This document shows positions 1-10,611 of a stretch of DNA of 64,000 bases, piece after piece. Source of the DNA: Erwinia sp. S63 (GTDB lineage Bacteria; Pseudomonadota; Gammaproteobacteria; Enterobacterales; Enterobacteriaceae); the NCBI RefSeq assembly GCF_016625195.1, contig NZ_JACVUP010000007.1, positions 1 to 64,000 of the forward strand, written 5' to 3'. The notes under the pieces were generated by a model. The model did not search any database. It was not told where the DNA came from and was given only the letters and a program-made list of their open reading frames with translations. The position numbers were made by a program, and so were the translations under genes. How positions within the stretch are numbered: the first letter of the stretch is position 1; each line of letters begins with the position of its first letter.

Positions 1-522
<522 letters not shown>

Positions 523-672
523 AAGTTTGATTTGCTGCAACAAGTGCAGCGATGCTCATCTGTAAAACGTCATAATGAATTTCATTATGTGTTCACTCGT
601 GAGACTTGATATTTTTTACGTCCGGAGACGTTGATATCAATCCTGCGAGTGCCCACACAGATTGTCTGATAA

Positions 673-685
673 ATTGTTAAAGAGC
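673..685 (-). promoter_or_regulatory. boxA antitermination element of the rrn leader
   Basis: On the minus strand this reads GCTCTTTAACAAT, the rrn boxA, followed by the usual downstream leader sequence before the 16S gene. boxA RNA is bound by NusB-S10 and lets RNA polymerase pass Rho-dependent terminators in untranslated rRNA. It lies between promoter P2 and the mature 16S end, as in E. coli. Confidence 0.85.
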
Positions 686-725
686 GGTGCAATCAGCGCC
701 TTAAGCTGCTGTTGCGAGGTGGCGT

Positions 726-753
726 ATATTACGCTTTCCTCCTTCAGAGTCAA
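726..753 (-). promoter_or_regulatory. rrn promoter P2
   Basis: On the minus strand TTGACT (748-753) and TAATAT (726-731) are separated by 16 bp. The element lies about 120 bp downstream of P1, the standard rrn P1/P2 arrangement. Confidence 0.85.
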
Positions 754-846
754 ACACTTTTTTCAGCGCTTTTCTCCGGCGGGATGAATCACTTCACTCC
801 CTGCTGAGCCGTCTGCGTTGCCGCTTTGCCGTCTCAGTGGTGGCGC

Positions 847-874
847 ATTATAGGGAGTAGATTCTGGCTGACAA
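847..874 (-). promoter_or_regulatory. rrn promoter P1
   Basis: On the minus strand TTGTCA (869-874) and a perfect TATAAT (847-852) are separated by 16 bp, followed by the GCGCCACC discriminator and start region typical of stringently controlled rrn P1 promoters. An A/T-rich stretch directly upstream (about 880-895) fits an UP element; FIS sites would lie further upstream, but I cannot place them reliably. Confidence 0.92.
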
Positions 875-1075
875 GGGTTTATTGCAAAAATTTGACTGAG
901 CGCTACTTTTTTAACCGAACAGGCTAAAAACAGACATTTCTCGATCAATAATCAGCCAAAAACGCCCATCAAGCGGCACAAATCAGCGTCACGTGTTCGA
1001 ACACCAATGCTATTCTGTTAGCCAAACGCCGCTTTCTTTGTTGCAGACTGAACAATTATTAAAGAAGGACTTTCA

Positions 1076-2479
1076 ATGATTCGCTCCGCGCGCAGTATGG
1101 CCGGCTTGCCCTGGATCGCCGCAATGGCGTTTTTCATGCAAGCCCTCGATGCCACCATCCTCAATACTGCGCTTCCTGCTATCGCCACCAGCCTTGAACG
1201 TTCCCCCCTCGCCATGCAGTCTGCTGTTATCAGCTATACGCTTACCGTCGCGATGCTGATCCCGGTCAGTGGCTGGCTGGCCGATCGCTTTGGCACGCGC
1301 AAAGTCTTCATTATTGCCGTATCTCTGTTTACGCTGGGTTCATTGGCGTGTGCGCTGTCTGGCTCGCTGAGTATGCTGGTTGTCTCGCGCATTATTCAGG
1401 GCGTAGGCGGTGCGATGATGATGCCGGTCGCGCGACTGGCGCTATTGCGCGCTTATCCACGCAGTGAATTGCTGCCGGTACTCAATTTCGTGACCATGCC
1501 AGGATTAGTTGGACCGATTCTGGGTCCGATGCTCGGCGGCTTATTGGTCACCTACGCCAGCTGGCACTGGATATTCCTCATCAACATTCCCATCGGCATC
1601 GCGGGCATCTTCTATGCTCGTAAATTTATGCCGGACTTCACCACGCCCAAACGTCGCTTTGATTTTGGCGGCTTTATCTTGTTTGGTCTTGGCCTGGTGC
1701 TGATCTCAGTCGGCATCGAACTGTTTGGCGAGCGCATTGTGTCTCCGTGGCAGGCGGTGCTGGTGCTGTTAGCCGGTGTCGCGTTATTGCTTCTATATAT
1801 AGTGCATGCGCGCCGCCATCCCGCCCCGCTGATTAACTTACCGATGTTTAAGACCCGCACCTTCTCGGTGGGCATCATTGGTAACATCGCGGCACGTCTG
1901 GGCACCGGCTGTATTCCGTTCCTGATGCCGTTGATGTTACAGGTGGGCTTCGGCTATCCCGCATTGATTGCCGGATGCATGATGGGCCCAACGGCGATTG
2001 GCTCGCTATTGGCCAAATCAACCGTGACACAGGTGCTGCGTCGCTTCGGTTATCGCAAAACGCTGGTGGGTATTACTATTATCATCGGCATTCTGGTGGC
2101 CAGCTTCTCGCTGCAAACACCGGGCGAAAGTGTACTGATGCTATTAGCCGCGCTGTTTGTCTTAGGTATGGCGATGTCGACACAGTTCACCGCGATGAAC
2201 ACCATCACACTGGCCGATTTGAATGATGAGAATGCCAGTGGCGGAAACAGCGTGCTGGCGGTGACACAACAGGTATCGATCAGCTTCGGCGTGGCCGTCA
2301 GTGCGGCGGTACTGCGTTTCTATCAGGATTTTGAGAGCACAACCGTGCAGCAATTCCACGCCACTTTCCTGACGATGGGCGTGATCACCGTGCTGTCCGC
2401 GTTTGCTTTCCTGATGTTGCGTCCCGGCGACGGGCGCAATCTGATCGCCAATCGCGAGAAAAAGAAGAAAACCGCTTAA
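1076..2479 (+). CDS. hsrA: MFS multidrug-type transporter HsrA
   Basis: This is a 467-residue membrane protein of the 14-helix drug:proton antiporter type of the major facilitator superfamily. The N-terminus has the [12 protein letters not shown] motif of the DHA2 group in helix 1 and a [10 protein letters not shown] loop between helices 2 and 3 (about residues 65-75). Length and neighbours (rrn on one side, rbsR on the other) match E. coli hsrA (yieO), 475 residues. An AAGGA ribosome site lies just before the ATG. The true substrate is unknown; the E. coli gene was named for an effect on homocysteine resistance. Its stop codon overlaps the convergent stop codon of rbsR in the shared bases TTAA. 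Confidence 0.9.
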   Translation: MIRSARSMAGLPWIAAMAFFMQALDATILNTALPAIATSLERSPLAMQSAVISYTLTVAMLIPVSGWLADRFGTRKVFIIAVSLFTLGSLACALSGSLSMLVVSRIIQGVGGAMMMPVARLALLRAYPRSELLPVLNFVTMPGLVGPILGPMLGGLLVTYASWHWIFLINIPIGIAGIFYARKFMPDFTTPKRRFDFGGFILFGLGLVLISVGIELFGERIVSPWQAVLVLLAGVALLLLYIVHARRHPAPLINLPMFKTRTFSVGIIGNIAARLGTGCIPFLMPLMLQVGFGYPALIAGCMMGPTAIGSLLAKSTVTQVLRRFGYRKTLVGITIIIGILVASFSLQTPGESVLMLLAALFVLGMAMSTQFTAMNTITLADLNDENASGGNSVLAVTQQVSISFGVAVSAAVLRFYQDFESTTVQQFHATFLTMGVITVLSAFAFLMLRPGDGRNLIANREKKKKTA

Positions 2480-3468
2480 ACCGAACCGCGCTCTACCAGT
2501 TCCGGCGTCAGTACCAGCGTTTGCTGACAGGCGTCGGGATCGCTCATACGGTGAATCAGCGTATCAATCGCCAGTTCACCTAATTCATCCTTGGGCTGAT
2601 GGATGGTGCTGAGCGGAGGCGTGAGATAACGCGCCAGTTCTATATTGTCATAGCCCATCACCGCGATATCTTGCGGCACGCGTAATCCCGCCTGGAAGAG
2701 TGCGTGGTAAACGCCCACTGCCATCGCATCGTTACTGGTGAAAACCGCTTCGGGCAGCAACTCTAACGTCAGCAGTTGGTTCATCGCGTTGAAGCCGCCC
2801 TGAAACTCGAAATCACCGTCAACCACATAACCCGGCAACACCGACAATCCACTGCTTGCCATCGCTTTATGGAAACCTTCCAGACGCAAGCGCGCCGGGG
2901 TTTTATCCTGAGGGCCGGCAATACAGGCGATACGGGTGTATCCACGGTCGATCAGATGCTGCGTCGCCAGCTCACCGCCCAGCAGCGCGTTATCCTGAAT
3001 AATGTCGCCACGCCCTTCAAACGGTGCCCAGTCCATCATCACCATCGGGACTGAAGGATAACGATTAAGGATCTCTGCGGAAGGGAGATGCGTTTCAGTG
3101 CACATCATCAGCAAGCCATCAACGCGCTTTTGCATCAACGTTTCCAGGCTGCGATTCATGCGCTCTTCATCGCCTTCGGTATTACACAGAATCAAACTGT
3201 AGCCGCGCTCGTAGCAGCTATTTTCTACGCCACGCACCACTTCTGAATAGAACGGGTTACTGCTGGCCGTCAGCAACATGCCAATAGTGCGCGTCTGATT
3301 GATCTTCAGACTGCGCGCCAGTGCAGAGGGCGCGTAGTTCAGCTCGCGGATCGCCTGTTCCACTTTTTCCCGCACCTGCTCGCTAACAAAACGATTGTTA
3401 TTGATGACGTGGGAGACGGTGGAGGTGGAGACGCCCGCCAGGCGGGCGACATCTTTCATGGTCGCCAA
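2476..3468 (-). CDS. rbsR: Ribose operon repressor RbsR (LacI family)
   Basis: LacI-type regulator with an N-terminal helix-turn-helix (residues about 4-25, [18 protein letters not shown] region) and a periplasmic-binding-protein-like ribose-binding core. I place the start at a TTG codon at 3468: it gives 330 residues, the length of E. coli RbsR, reproduces the expected M-A-T-M-K start and has CAGGG seven bases upstream. An ATG three codons later (3459) is the alternative. It is the last gene of rbsDACBKR, four bases after rbsK. It should repress the operon by binding the palindromes at 8288-8303 and 8366-8381 and release them when ribose is present. Confidence 0.95.
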   Translation of the reverse strand: MATMKDVARLAGVSTSTVSHVINNNRFVSEQVREKVEQAIRELNYAPSALARSLKINQTRTIGMLLTASSNPFYSEVVRGVENSCYERGYSLILCNTEGDEERMNRSLETLMQKRVDGLLMMCTETHLPSAEILNRYPSVPMVMMDWAPFEGRGDIIQDNALLGGELATQHLIDRGYTRIACIAGPQDKTPARLRLEGFHKAMASSGLSVLPGYVVDGDFEFQGGFNAMNQLLTLELLPEAVFTSNDAMAVGVYHALFQAGLRVPQDIAVMGYDNIELARYLTPPLSTIHQPKDELGELAIDTLIHRMSDPDACQQTLVLTPELVERGSV

Positions 3469-3472
3469 AGGC

Positions 3473-4402
3473 TTAACCCTGTTGCTGCAGGAAAGTATCG
3501 ATCTCAGTGCGCCACGGCACTGAGGGCTGCGCACCCGGACGCGTCACCGCAATCGCGGCGGCGGCATGGGCAAAACGCACGGCATCATGCATCGCCACAC
3601 CTTCCAGACGCGCGGTAATAAAGGCGCCGTTAAAGGTATCGCCCGCAGCGATGGTGTCGATGGCCTGCACGCTGAAACCCGGAATACGCACGCCTTTACC
3701 CTGCTCGCTCAGCCACACGCCGCGACGTCCCAGGGTAATCAAAACGATAGAGATGCCTTTATCATGCAACGCCTGCGCCGCACGAGCGGCATCCTCATCA
3801 CTTTTCACCGCGATCCCAGTCAGAATTTCAGCTTCGGTTTCGTTCGGTGTGATGATATCGATTAAGGCCAGCAACTCGTCAGACAAATGAGTGGCAGGCG
3901 CTGGATTAAGAATAACTTGCGTGCCATTGGCACGCGCAATCTTCGCTGCCGCCAACACGCTTTCCAACGGTGATTCCAGCTGCATCAGCAAGGCTTCTGC
4001 ATTCACAATCACCTGCTGATGGCGATCAACACAGGCTGGCGTCAGCGCCGCATTTGCACCGGAATAGATGCCGATATTATTTTCACCTTCGCCATTCACG
4101 AAGATCATCGCCACGCCGGTGGCTTCGTCTGCCACGGTTTCAATCGGTGCAATATCAATACGGTCCTGCTGCAGCTGCTGGCGGATGCGTTCACCGATAT
4201 CATCTGCGCCAACGCAGGCGATAAACGCGATATCCGCACCGGCACGACCGGCCGCCACAGCCTGGTTAGCCCCTTTGCCACCAAAAGCAATCTGATACTG
4301 TTTTCCGATCACCGTTTCACCCGGACGTGGAAAGTGGGTGAGGTTCAGGATGTGATCGGCATTGATGCTGCCGAGTACCGCCAGTTTTGCGCTTGTGTTC
4401 AT
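3473..4402 (-). CDS. rbsK: Ribokinase
   Basis: Ribokinase phosphorylates D-ribose to ribose 5-phosphate with ATP in the cytoplasm. The pfkB-family signatures are present: the N-terminal [15 protein letters not shown] motif (about residues 41-55) and the C-terminal [13 protein letters not shown] motif with the catalytic aspartate (about 245-257). The ATG at 4402 gives 309 residues, equal to E. coli RbsK; a longer in-frame extension upstream is not supported by homology. It is separated from rbsB by a strong hairpin, so its level is probably below that of rbsB. Confidence 0.97.
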   Translation of the reverse strand: MNTSAKLAVLGSINADHILNLTHFPRPGETVIGKQYQIAFGGKGANQAVAAGRAGADIAFIACVGADDIGERIRQQLQQDRIDIAPIETVADEATGVAMIFVNGEGENNIGIYSGANAALTPACVDRHQQVIVNAEALLMQLESPLESVLAAAKIARANGTQVILNPAPATHLSDELLALIDIITPNETEAEILTGIAVKSDEDAARAAQALHDKGISIVLITLGRRGVWLSEQGKGVRIPGFSVQAIDTIAAGDTFNGAFITARLEGVAMHDAVRFAHAAAAIAVTRPGAQPSVPWRTEIDTFLQQQG

Positions 4403-4422
4403 AGGGTTTGATCCAGGAAGTT

Positions 4423-4443
4423 GCGCCACCCATAAGGTGGCGC
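4423..4443 (-). promoter_or_regulatory. Intercistronic hairpin between rbsB and rbsK
   Basis: GCGCCACC and GGTGGCGC pair perfectly over 8 bp around a five-base loop. It lies after the rbsB stop within the operon and has no tight T-run, so it is more likely an mRNA 3' stabiliser or partial attenuator than a full terminator. This would favour the abundant binding protein over ribokinase and repressor. Confidence 0.7.
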
Positions 4444-4466
4444 GTTGCCATGCTTTTCTTTGTTTT

Positions 4467-5342
4467 TTATTTAGTAACCAGCTTCAGGTCAACCGGGTTA
4501 ACCGACTGCACTTTTTCGCCTTTAAGTACTTTATCGGCTGTGTCCACACCAATCACGCCAATTTTGTCTGGCATCTGCGCAACCGTGGCGGTCAGCTTAC
4601 CGGCTTCTACCGCTTTCACACCGTCAGCGGTGCCATCAAAGCCCACCACCAGCACATCGGTTTTACCCGCGGTTTGCAGCGCACGCAATGCACCCAGCGC
4701 CATTTCATCGTTCTGTGCAAACACCGCCTGCACATCCGGATGCGCCTGCAGCAGGTTCTGCATCACGTTCAGACCTTTAGTACGGTCAAAATCGGCTGGC
4801 TGGCTCGCGAGGATATTAAATTTATGCGCATCAGCAGCCTGTTTGAAGCCTTCGCCACGCTCGCGCGCTGCGGAAGTCCCGGCAATACCCTGCAGTTCGA
4901 TAATTTTAGCTCCATCGCCCAGTTTCTTCGCGATGAAATCACCGGCCATTTTGCCGCCGAAACGGTTGTCAGAGGCGACGTGGCTGACCACGGTGCCCTG
5001 TGCCGCCATACGGTCCAGCGTGATCACCGGAATGTTGGCCTGGTTGGCCATCTTCACAGCGTTACCCACGGCGTCAGAGTCCGTTGGGTTGATCAGCATC
5101 AGCTTGGTGCCGCGCACGGTCAGATCCTGCACGTTCGCCAGCTCTTTCGCCGGGTTGTTCTGTGAATCCAACACCACCAGGTTATAACCCAGTTTATCAG
5201 CTTCTTTCTGTGCGCCATCTTTCAGAGACACAAAGAACGGATTATTCAGAGTCGATACAACCAGCGCAATGGTGTCCTTAGCCATCGCGCCAGCACTGAG
5301 GGTGGCGCCAAGGATGACGGCCAATGCAGTTAACTTTTTCAT
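4467..5342 (-). CDS. rbsB: D-ribose periplasmic binding protein
   Basis: RbsB captures ribose in the periplasm and delivers it to RbsC; in E. coli it also serves the Trg chemoreceptor. The 291-residue protein has a clear signal peptide (residues 1-21, cut after AMA, before KDTIALV) and the type I periplasmic-binding fold typical of pentose-binding proteins. The NDEMALGA motif in the second lobe is conserved. The gene follows rbsC by 27 bp and is followed by a stabilising hairpin at 4423-4443. Confidence 0.97.
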   Translation of the reverse strand: MKKLTALAVILGATLSAGAMAKDTIALVVSTLNNPFFVSLKDGAQKEADKLGYNLVVLDSQNNPAKELANVQDLTVRGTKLMLINPTDSDAVGNAVKMANQANIPVITLDRMAAQGTVVSHVASDNRFGGKMAGDFIAKKLGDGAKIIELQGIAGTSAARERGEGFKQAADAHKFNILASQPADFDRTKGLNVMQNLLQAHPDVQAVFAQNDEMALGALRALQTAGKTDVLVVGFDGTADGVKAVEAGKLTATVAQMPDKIGVIGVDTADKVLKGEKVQSVNPVDLKLVTK

Positions 5343-5369
5343 TTATAGAGTCCTGTGTGAAGGTCAGAG

Positions 5370-6341
5370 TTATTTACTGCTTTTGTTATCCACCAGCACC
5401 GCCAGCAGAATGACAACGGCCTTAACAATCATTTGGTAGTAAGAAGAAACACCCATCAGATTCAGGCCGTTGTTCAGGAAACCAAGGATCAGCGCGCCAA
5501 TCAGCGTGCCCATAATGCGACCTTTACCGCCCGCCAGGCTGGTTCCGCCTAACACCACGGCCGCGATGGCATCCAGTTCATAACCGGTGCCCGCCGTTGG
5601 TTGCGCAGAGGAAAGACGCGCCACTTCGATGGTGCCCGCCAGCGCTGCCAGCAGACCACACAGTGAATAGACAATGATTTTGACGCGGTTAACGTTGATG
5701 CCTGACAGACGCGTGGCCGCTTCGTTGCCGCCCAGCGCATAGATGTAACGACCGAGACGGGTGTGGTGCAGCATGTACCACGCCAGCGCGAACACTACTG
5801 CCATCAGCCAAACCGGCGTTGGGATACCCAGCGGACGGCCAATACCGAACCAGCCGAACAGATCGGCGTTATCACTGAAACCGGTGTTGATCGGGCTACC
5901 ATTGGTGTACACCATGGTCACGCCGCGCAGCAGCAGCATCATCACCAGCGTGGCGATAAACGCCTGTACCTTGCCGCGCGCCACAATCACGCCGGTAATA
6001 CCACCAATCGCCGCACCCAGCGCCAGCGAAGCCGCTACTGCCACCAGCGCATTCACTTCCAATCCGACAATTGAGGCTGCGACTGCACCGGTGAGCGCCA
6101 GCAGCGATCCCACCGACAGATCAATGCCCGACGTCAGAATCACCAGCGTCATGCCGACGGCCATAATGGCGTTAACCGAGGTCTGCTGCAGAATGTTGAA
6201 CATGTTGGCAACGGTAAAGAAGTTCGGGCTTTGGCTCGCCACCACGGCAATCAGCACAATCAGCGCAATCAGCGATTTCTGCTCCAGCAGCCAGGCTTTG
6301 CTGAACCAGCGACGGCTGGCGGGTAAGGTTTGGGTGCTCAT
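5370..6341 (-). CDS. rbsC: Ribose ABC transporter permease
   Basis: Membrane-spanning subunit of the RbsABC importer, 323 residues (E. coli 321), with about ten hydrophobic helices and the BPD_transp_2 family pattern. The [15 protein letters not shown] stretch (about residues 257-271) is the conserved loop thought to contact the ATPase. The start codon overlaps the rbsA stop by four bases (ATGA), indicating translational coupling. Confidence 0.97.
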   Translation of the reverse strand: MSTQTLPASRRWFSKAWLLEQKSLIALIVLIAVVASQSPNFFTVANMFNILQQTSVNAIMAVGMTLVILTSGIDLSVGSLLALTGAVAASIVGLEVNALVAVAASLALGAAIGGITGVIVARGKVQAFIATLVMMLLLRGVTMVYTNGSPINTGFSDNADLFGWFGIGRPLGIPTPVWLMAVVFALAWYMLHHTRLGRYIYALGGNEAATRLSGINVNRVKIIVYSLCGLLAALAGTIEVARLSSAQPTAGTGYELDAIAAVVLGGTSLAGGKGRIMGTLIGALILGFLNNGLNLMGVSSYYQMIVKAVVILLAVLVDNKSSK

Positions 6342-7846
6342 ACAACTAACTCCTCGCTGTGTTGCTTACCGACTGCCGCCGCCATCAGGGATTCCTGGGT
6401 AGCCTGCTCACGGGAAAATTCGCCACTCAGATGGCCTTCATGCATCACCAGGATGCGATCGCTCATGCCGAGCACTTCCGGCATTTCCGATGACACCAAA
6501 ATGATGCTCAGCCCTTCGGCTTTAAACTGGTTAATTAACTGATAAATTTCTTTTTTTGCACCGACATCCACACCACGCGTTGGCTCATCGAGAATCAGCA
6601 CGTTCGGGCGCGTCATTAATCCGCGCGCGATCGCCACTTTCTGCTGATTGCCGCCCGACAGCAGGCCAATTGGCTGCTCCATTGACGGGGTTTTGACGTT
6701 GAACAAACGGATGAAGTCGCCTACTGCCAGTTGTTCTTCACTGTGTTTGAGATTACCGGTGGCATGGCTGAAATAGCGCAGCGCGGTCAATGACATGTTC
6801 TCTTTCACCGACATGCCGAGCACCAGACCATCGCGCTTGCGGTCTTCCGAGATATAGACGATGCCGTTGGCCAGACCGTCCTGGGGTGATCGGGTAATAA
6901 TTTCGCGGCCGTTGAGCGTAACGGTGCCGTGGCTGCGCGGCAGTGCGCCGTACAGCACTTTCATCAGTTCCGTGCGTCCTGCGCCCATCAGACCGGAAAT
7001 GCCGAGGATTTCCCCTTTGCGCAGGTTAAAGCTGACGTTATCCACGCCCGGCCCGCTGAGATTTTCAACGGTTAAGCGAATGTCGCCCGGCGCTTGATCG
7101 AGGTGCGGATATTGATCCTCCAGCTTACGGCCGACCATCATCTCGATCAGGCTCTCTTCGCTGAGATCGCTCACCGCGCGTTCGGCAATAAACTGCCCGT
7201 CACGGAATACGGTGACGTCATCGCAAATTTCGAAGATCTCTTTCATGCGGTGCGAGATATAAACAATGCCGCAGCCCTGCGCTTTCAGTTCATTGATCAC
7301 GCGGAACAGCGACAGGGTTTCGGTATCGGTCAGCGCATCGGTCGGTTCATCCATAATGATGACCTGCGACTCGAAGCTGAGTACTTTGGCGATCTCAACC
7401 ATCTGCTGATCGCCAATCGATAAATCGCCCACCAGCTTATGGCTATTAAAGCGCAGATTCAGGCGATGCAATAAGGCATCCGCCTCGGCATACATCCGGT
7501 TCCATTCGATGCGGCCAAAACGGTTAACAAATTCGCGACCGAGGAAAATATTCTCCGCGACGGTCAGTTGCGGAATCAGGTTGAGTTCCTGATGGATAAT
7601 ACCAATGCCCGCTTCCTGCGACGCTTTAGGTCCAGAAAAAGCCACGTCCTTGCCCAGCCACTGCAGCGAGCCGGCATCCATGCTGTAAATGCCAGTCAGC
7701 ACTTTCATCATGGTGGATTTGCCCGCGCCGTTTTCTCCCACCAGCGCCATTACGCGGCCTGGGTAAACGGCAAGTGAGGCGCCATTCAGCGCTTTCACGC
7801 CAGGAAACGACTTTTCAATCCCTTTGAGTTGCAATAACGGTTGCAT
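6338..7846 (-). CDS. rbsA: Ribose ABC transporter ATP-binding protein (two fused nucleotide-binding domains)
   Basis: The 502-residue ATPase powers ribose import. The first domain has a canonical Walker A (GENGAGKS, about 37-44), a signature motif (LSIGDQQM) and Walker B (VIIMDEPTD). In the second domain the Walker A position is degenerate (GLMGAGRT), as is usual for sugar-type fused ATPases, while its signature LSGGNQQK and Walker [10 protein letters not shown] are intact. It lies seven bases after rbsD and overlaps rbsC. Confidence 0.97.
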   Translation of the reverse strand: MQPLLQLKGIEKSFPGVKALNGASLAVYPGRVMALVGENGAGKSTMMKVLTGIYSMDAGSLQWLGKDVAFSGPKASQEAGIGIIHQELNLIPQLTVAENIFLGREFVNRFGRIEWNRMYAEADALLHRLNLRFNSHKLVGDLSIGDQQMVEIAKVLSFESQVIIMDEPTDALTDTETLSLFRVINELKAQGCGIVYISHRMKEIFEICDDVTVFRDGQFIAERAVSDLSEESLIEMMVGRKLEDQYPHLDQAPGDIRLTVENLSGPGVDNVSFNLRKGEILGISGLMGAGRTELMKVLYGALPRSHGTVTLNGREIITRSPQDGLANGIVYISEDRKRDGLVLGMSVKENMSLTALRYFSHATGNLKHSEEQLAVGDFIRLFNVKTPSMEQPIGLLSGGNQQKVAIARGLMTRPNVLILDEPTRGVDVGAKKEIYQLINQFKAEGLSIILVSSEMPEVLGMSDRILVMHEGHLSGEFSREQATQESLMAAAVGKQHSEELVV

Positions 7847-7853
7847 AATGACC

Positions 7854-8273
7854 TCAGAAGGTTACGCCAGCGCTCAGGATGACATTCGCATACGGAGAAC
7901 ACTCTCCGCTGCGAATGACCGCCTGACTACGCTGCGTTTCTTGTTTGAACTGTTCATGGCTGGTGTAACGGATGGTGATGGTATTCCCCTGGTGCCGTTG
8001 CAAGGCATCGAGCACGGCGAGCAGTGCGCTGTGAAGCTGCGGATTGTTCTGCTTGATCTCCTCCGCCATCAGGGCGCTTTCGACTTGCATCTCCTGAGTG
8101 ACAACATCAACCACCTGTAAAAATTCGGGCGTTCCCGGCGTCAACGCCAGATCGATACGCTGTGGACCGGCCGGAATCGGCAAGCCAGCATCCGCTATCG
8201 TCAGCGTGTCGGTGTGCCCCAGGCGGGCAATCACGTGAGAGAGTTCAGCGTTTAACAAGCGACCTTTTTTCAT
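7854..8273 (-). CDS. rbsD: D-ribose pyranase
   Basis: RbsD interconverts the beta-pyranose and beta-furanose forms of ribose so that ribokinase receives its substrate. From the ATG at 8273 the product is 139 residues, the E. coli length, beginning [18 protein letters not shown] ribosome site lies five bases upstream. An in-frame extension to 8333 would run through the operator and promoter, so I reject it. It is the first gene of the operon. The conserved His of the [10 protein letters not shown] segment (about residue 20) is the catalytic histidine in the family. Confidence 0.97.
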   Translation of the reverse strand: MKKGRLLNAELSHVIARLGHTDTLTIADAGLPIPAGPQRIDLALTPGTPEFLQVVDVVTQEMQVESALMAEEIKQNNPQLHSALLAVLDALQRHQGNTITIRYTSHEQFKQETQRSQAVIRSGECSPYANVILSAGVTF

Positions 8274-8287
8274 TTCTTCCACTCCAC

Positions 8288-8303
8288 AGCGAAACGTTTC
8301 GCT
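8288..8303. promoter_or_regulatory. RbsR operator O1
   Basis: AGCGAAACGTTTCGCT is a perfect 16-bp palindrome with the central CG typical of LacI-family operators and matches the RbsR motif known in enterobacteria. It lies between the rbs promoter -10 box and the rbsD start, where bound repressor would block transcription. Confidence 0.9.
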
Positions 8304-8310
8304 GACCGTG

Positions 8311-8338
8311 AGTGTATTAAATGTGCGCGGCAACTCAA
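8311..8338 (-). promoter_or_regulatory. rbs operon promoter (predicted)
   Basis: On the minus strand TTGAGT (8333-8338) and TACACT (8311-8316) are spaced by 16 bp. Operator O1 begins about eight bases downstream of the -10 box and a second operator-like site lies upstream. A TGTGA half-site at 8356-8360 could be part of a CRP site, but the other half is poor. Confidence 0.6.
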
Positions 8339-8365
8339 TGGCGTCATCACGGAAGTGTGATCGCC

Positions 8366-8381
8366 ATCGAAACGTTTCGCT
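8366..8381. promoter_or_regulatory. Second RbsR-type operator O2
   Basis: ATCGAAACGTTTCGCT differs from O1 at one position out of 16. Its centre is 78 bp from the centre of O1, on the other side of the predicted promoter, which would allow a looped repressor complex. Confidence 0.75.
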
Positions 8382-8410
8382 TGTACCGGAGATAATTTGA
8401 GTTTGGCTAT

Positions 8411-8434
8411 AAAAAAGGGCCGCATCAGCGGCCC
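8411..8434 (-). terminator. Rho-independent terminator of kup
   Basis: On the minus strand GGGCCGC and GCGGCCC form a 7-bp G/C stem around a four-base loop, followed directly by six T residues. It lies just after the kup stop codon. Confidence 0.9.
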
Positions 8435-8449
8435 TTTGTAGGAAGAGAA

Positions 8450-10318
8450 TTAAATCTCGACCTGGGTTCCCAGCTCGATCACGCGGTTAGGCGGGATTTC
8501 AAACTGATCCGGCGCACGCAGCGCGTTGCGTTGCAGTGCGAGGAACAGTTTGCCGCGCAGACGCAGATACCACGGACGATCGCCGATAATCAACGATTCA
8601 TGGGACATGAAGAATGAGGTTTCCATCATGCGGCAATTGAGACCTTCCAGCCCGCAGCGGTGGAAAATTTCTTCCACGTTCGGGGTTTCACGCCAGCCGT
8701 AGCTCGCCACCACGCGCCAGAACGTCGGCGACAGCTGTTCAATGGTAACGCGACGCACATTGTGCACATAAGGCGCATCTTCCGTACGCAGCGTCAACAG
8801 CACCACACGCTCATGCAGCACTTTGTTGTGCTTGAGATTATGCAGCATGGCGAACGGAATCACGTTTAGGGCACGCGACATATACACCGCGGTGCCCGGC
8901 ACGCGCACTGGCGGAGATTTCTCCAGTGAGGCGATCATCGCTTCCAGGGAGTTGCCGTGCTCATGCATACGACGCAGCAAGCGGAAGCGCTCACTTTTCC
9001 AGGTGGTCATGACGATAAACATCATCAGCGCCAGTGTCAGCGGCAACCAACCGCCGGAGAACACTTTGACCAGGTTAGCCGAGAACAGTGACACGTCGAT
9101 ACACAGCATGCCAATTAAGATCACAATCACCAGATAACGGTTCCAGTGCCAGTTCTGAATCGCCACCGTGGAGCAGAGAATCGCGGTCAATACCATGGTG
9201 CCGGTGACTGCGATACCGTAAGCGGCTGCCAGGTTACTGGAGTGTTCAAAGCCGACAATCACGATCACCACAGAGAAGTAGAGCAGCCAGTTGATCACTG
9301 GAATATAAATCTGGCCCGACTCTTCTTCCGAGGTGTGCACAATACGCATCGGCGGCAGATAGCCTAAACGCACCGCCTGACGCGTTAACGAGAACACGCC
9401 AGAAATCACCGCCTGCGAGGCGATAACCGTGGCCAGCGTCGCCAGAATCAGCATGGGAATCAGCATCCAGTCTGGCGCTAGCAGGAAGAAGGGGTTTTTG
9501 ATCGCTTCGGGATGTTTGAGCAACAGTGCGCCCTGACCAAAGTAGTTCAGCACCAGCGAGGGTAACACCACGATAAACCAGGCAAGACGAATCGGGAATT
9601 TGCCGAAGTGGCCCATATCCGCATAAAGCGCTTCCACACCGGTAATCGCTAACACCACCGCGCCGAGCGCGAAGAACGATACCGTTTTGTATTGAATAAA
9701 GAAGTGCATCGCCCAATACGGGTTCATGGCATGCAGCACATCAGGGTTGCTGATGATGCTACGCGCACCCAGCACCGCCAGAATGATAAACCACACCAGC
9801 ATCACCGGCGCGAACAGCTTACCGACAATGCCGGTGCCGTGCTTCTGAATCACAAAAAGCAGCGTCAGCACCGCTATCGCTAAAGGAACGATATACGCAT
9901 CCAGGCTCGGAGCGGCAATCTCCAGACCTTCAATCGCCGACAACACCGAAACGGCTGGCGTGATCACCACTTCACCATAGAAGAAGCTGCCACCAATCAG
10001 ACCCATGATGACAAGAATCGCCGTTGCACGTGCGCCGGTATTGCGCCCGGCCAGTGACATCAATGTCAGGATCCCGCCTTCACCGGCGTTATCGGCACGC
10101 ATCACGTAGCTGATGTATTTCAGTGACACCACTAAAATCAGCAGCCAGAAGATCAGCGAGAGAAAGCCAAATACCGCTTCGCGTTCTACGCCAAAGCCGA
10201 ACTGACCAGAGAGACATTCACGCAAAGTATAGAGCGGGCTGGTACCGATATCGCCATACACCACGCCAATCGCGGCGAGTGTCACTGCGCCAAGGGACTG
10301 CTTCTTATCCGAGCTCAT
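8450..10318 (-). CDS. kup: Low-affinity potassium transporter Kup (TrkD)
   Basis: Kup is an inner-membrane potassium:proton symporter that serves under acid or hyperosmotic conditions. The product is 622 residues, exactly the E. coli length. The N-terminal two thirds hold about twelve hydrophobic helices beginning with [18 protein letters not shown] (about 15-32), the family signature. The C-terminal ~170 residues form the soluble domain (from about 450). It is a single-gene unit with its own terminator and is divergent from ravA. The 293-bp gap to ravA (10319-10611) must hold both promoters; I see no clear operator there. Confidence 0.97.
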   Translation of the reverse strand: MSSDKKQSLGAVTLAAIGVVYGDIGTSPLYTLRECLSGQFGFGVEREAVFGFLSLIFWLLILVVSLKYISYVMRADNAGEGGILTLMSLAGRNTGARATAILVIMGLIGGSFFYGEVVITPAVSVLSAIEGLEIAAPSLDAYIVPLAIAVLTLLFVIQKHGTGIVGKLFAPVMLVWFIILAVLGARSIISNPDVLHAMNPYWAMHFFIQYKTVSFFALGAVVLAITGVEALYADMGHFGKFPIRLAWFIVVLPSLVLNYFGQGALLLKHPEAIKNPFFLLAPDWMLIPMLILATLATVIASQAVISGVFSLTRQAVRLGYLPPMRIVHTSEEESGQIYIPVINWLLYFSVVIVIVGFEHSSNLAAAYGIAVTGTMVLTAILCSTVAIQNWHWNRYLVIVILIGMLCIDVSLFSANLVKVFSGGWLPLTLALMMFIVMTTWKSERFRLLRRMHEHGNSLEAMIASLEKSPPVRVPGTAVYMSRALNVIPFAMLHNLKHNKVLHERVVLLTLRTEDAPYVHNVRRVTIEQLSPTFWRVVASYGWRETPNVEEIFHRCGLEGLNCRMMETSFFMSHESLIIGDRPWYLRLRGKLFLALQRNALRAPDQFEIPPNRVIELGTQVEI

Positions 10319-10611
10319 AAGTTGTCTTTTGTTGGAGCCGATGAGGCACTTGCCTACCGCTCAGGCCATCAAAAAGCGCACAGTATGCACATATTCCCAA
10401 AAAAACCTACTCTTACAACATGTCATCATGACGTCAGCGAGGCGGTTTTTCGCCGAAATTAGGCAACAAAAACCGCCCGAAGCAGCGAGTTCTCTCGCCT
10501 CAACCTTCTGAAACAAAAAAGCTGACGGCTATCAACGCAATCAAGCATGATAACCAGTAGAGTATTGCGCTCGCCAGAATATGACGGCTCCAGGATCAGA
10601 AGGACAATGAT

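Noticed and set aside
4362..5187. Two long open frames on the plus strand across rbsB and rbsK
   Set aside because: They are antisense to well-conserved rbs genes, show no family motifs and arise from high-G/C codon use on the other strand.
8356..8371. Possible CRP site upstream of the rbs promoter
   Set aside because: Only the TGTGA half matches; the second half is poor and overlaps operator O2.
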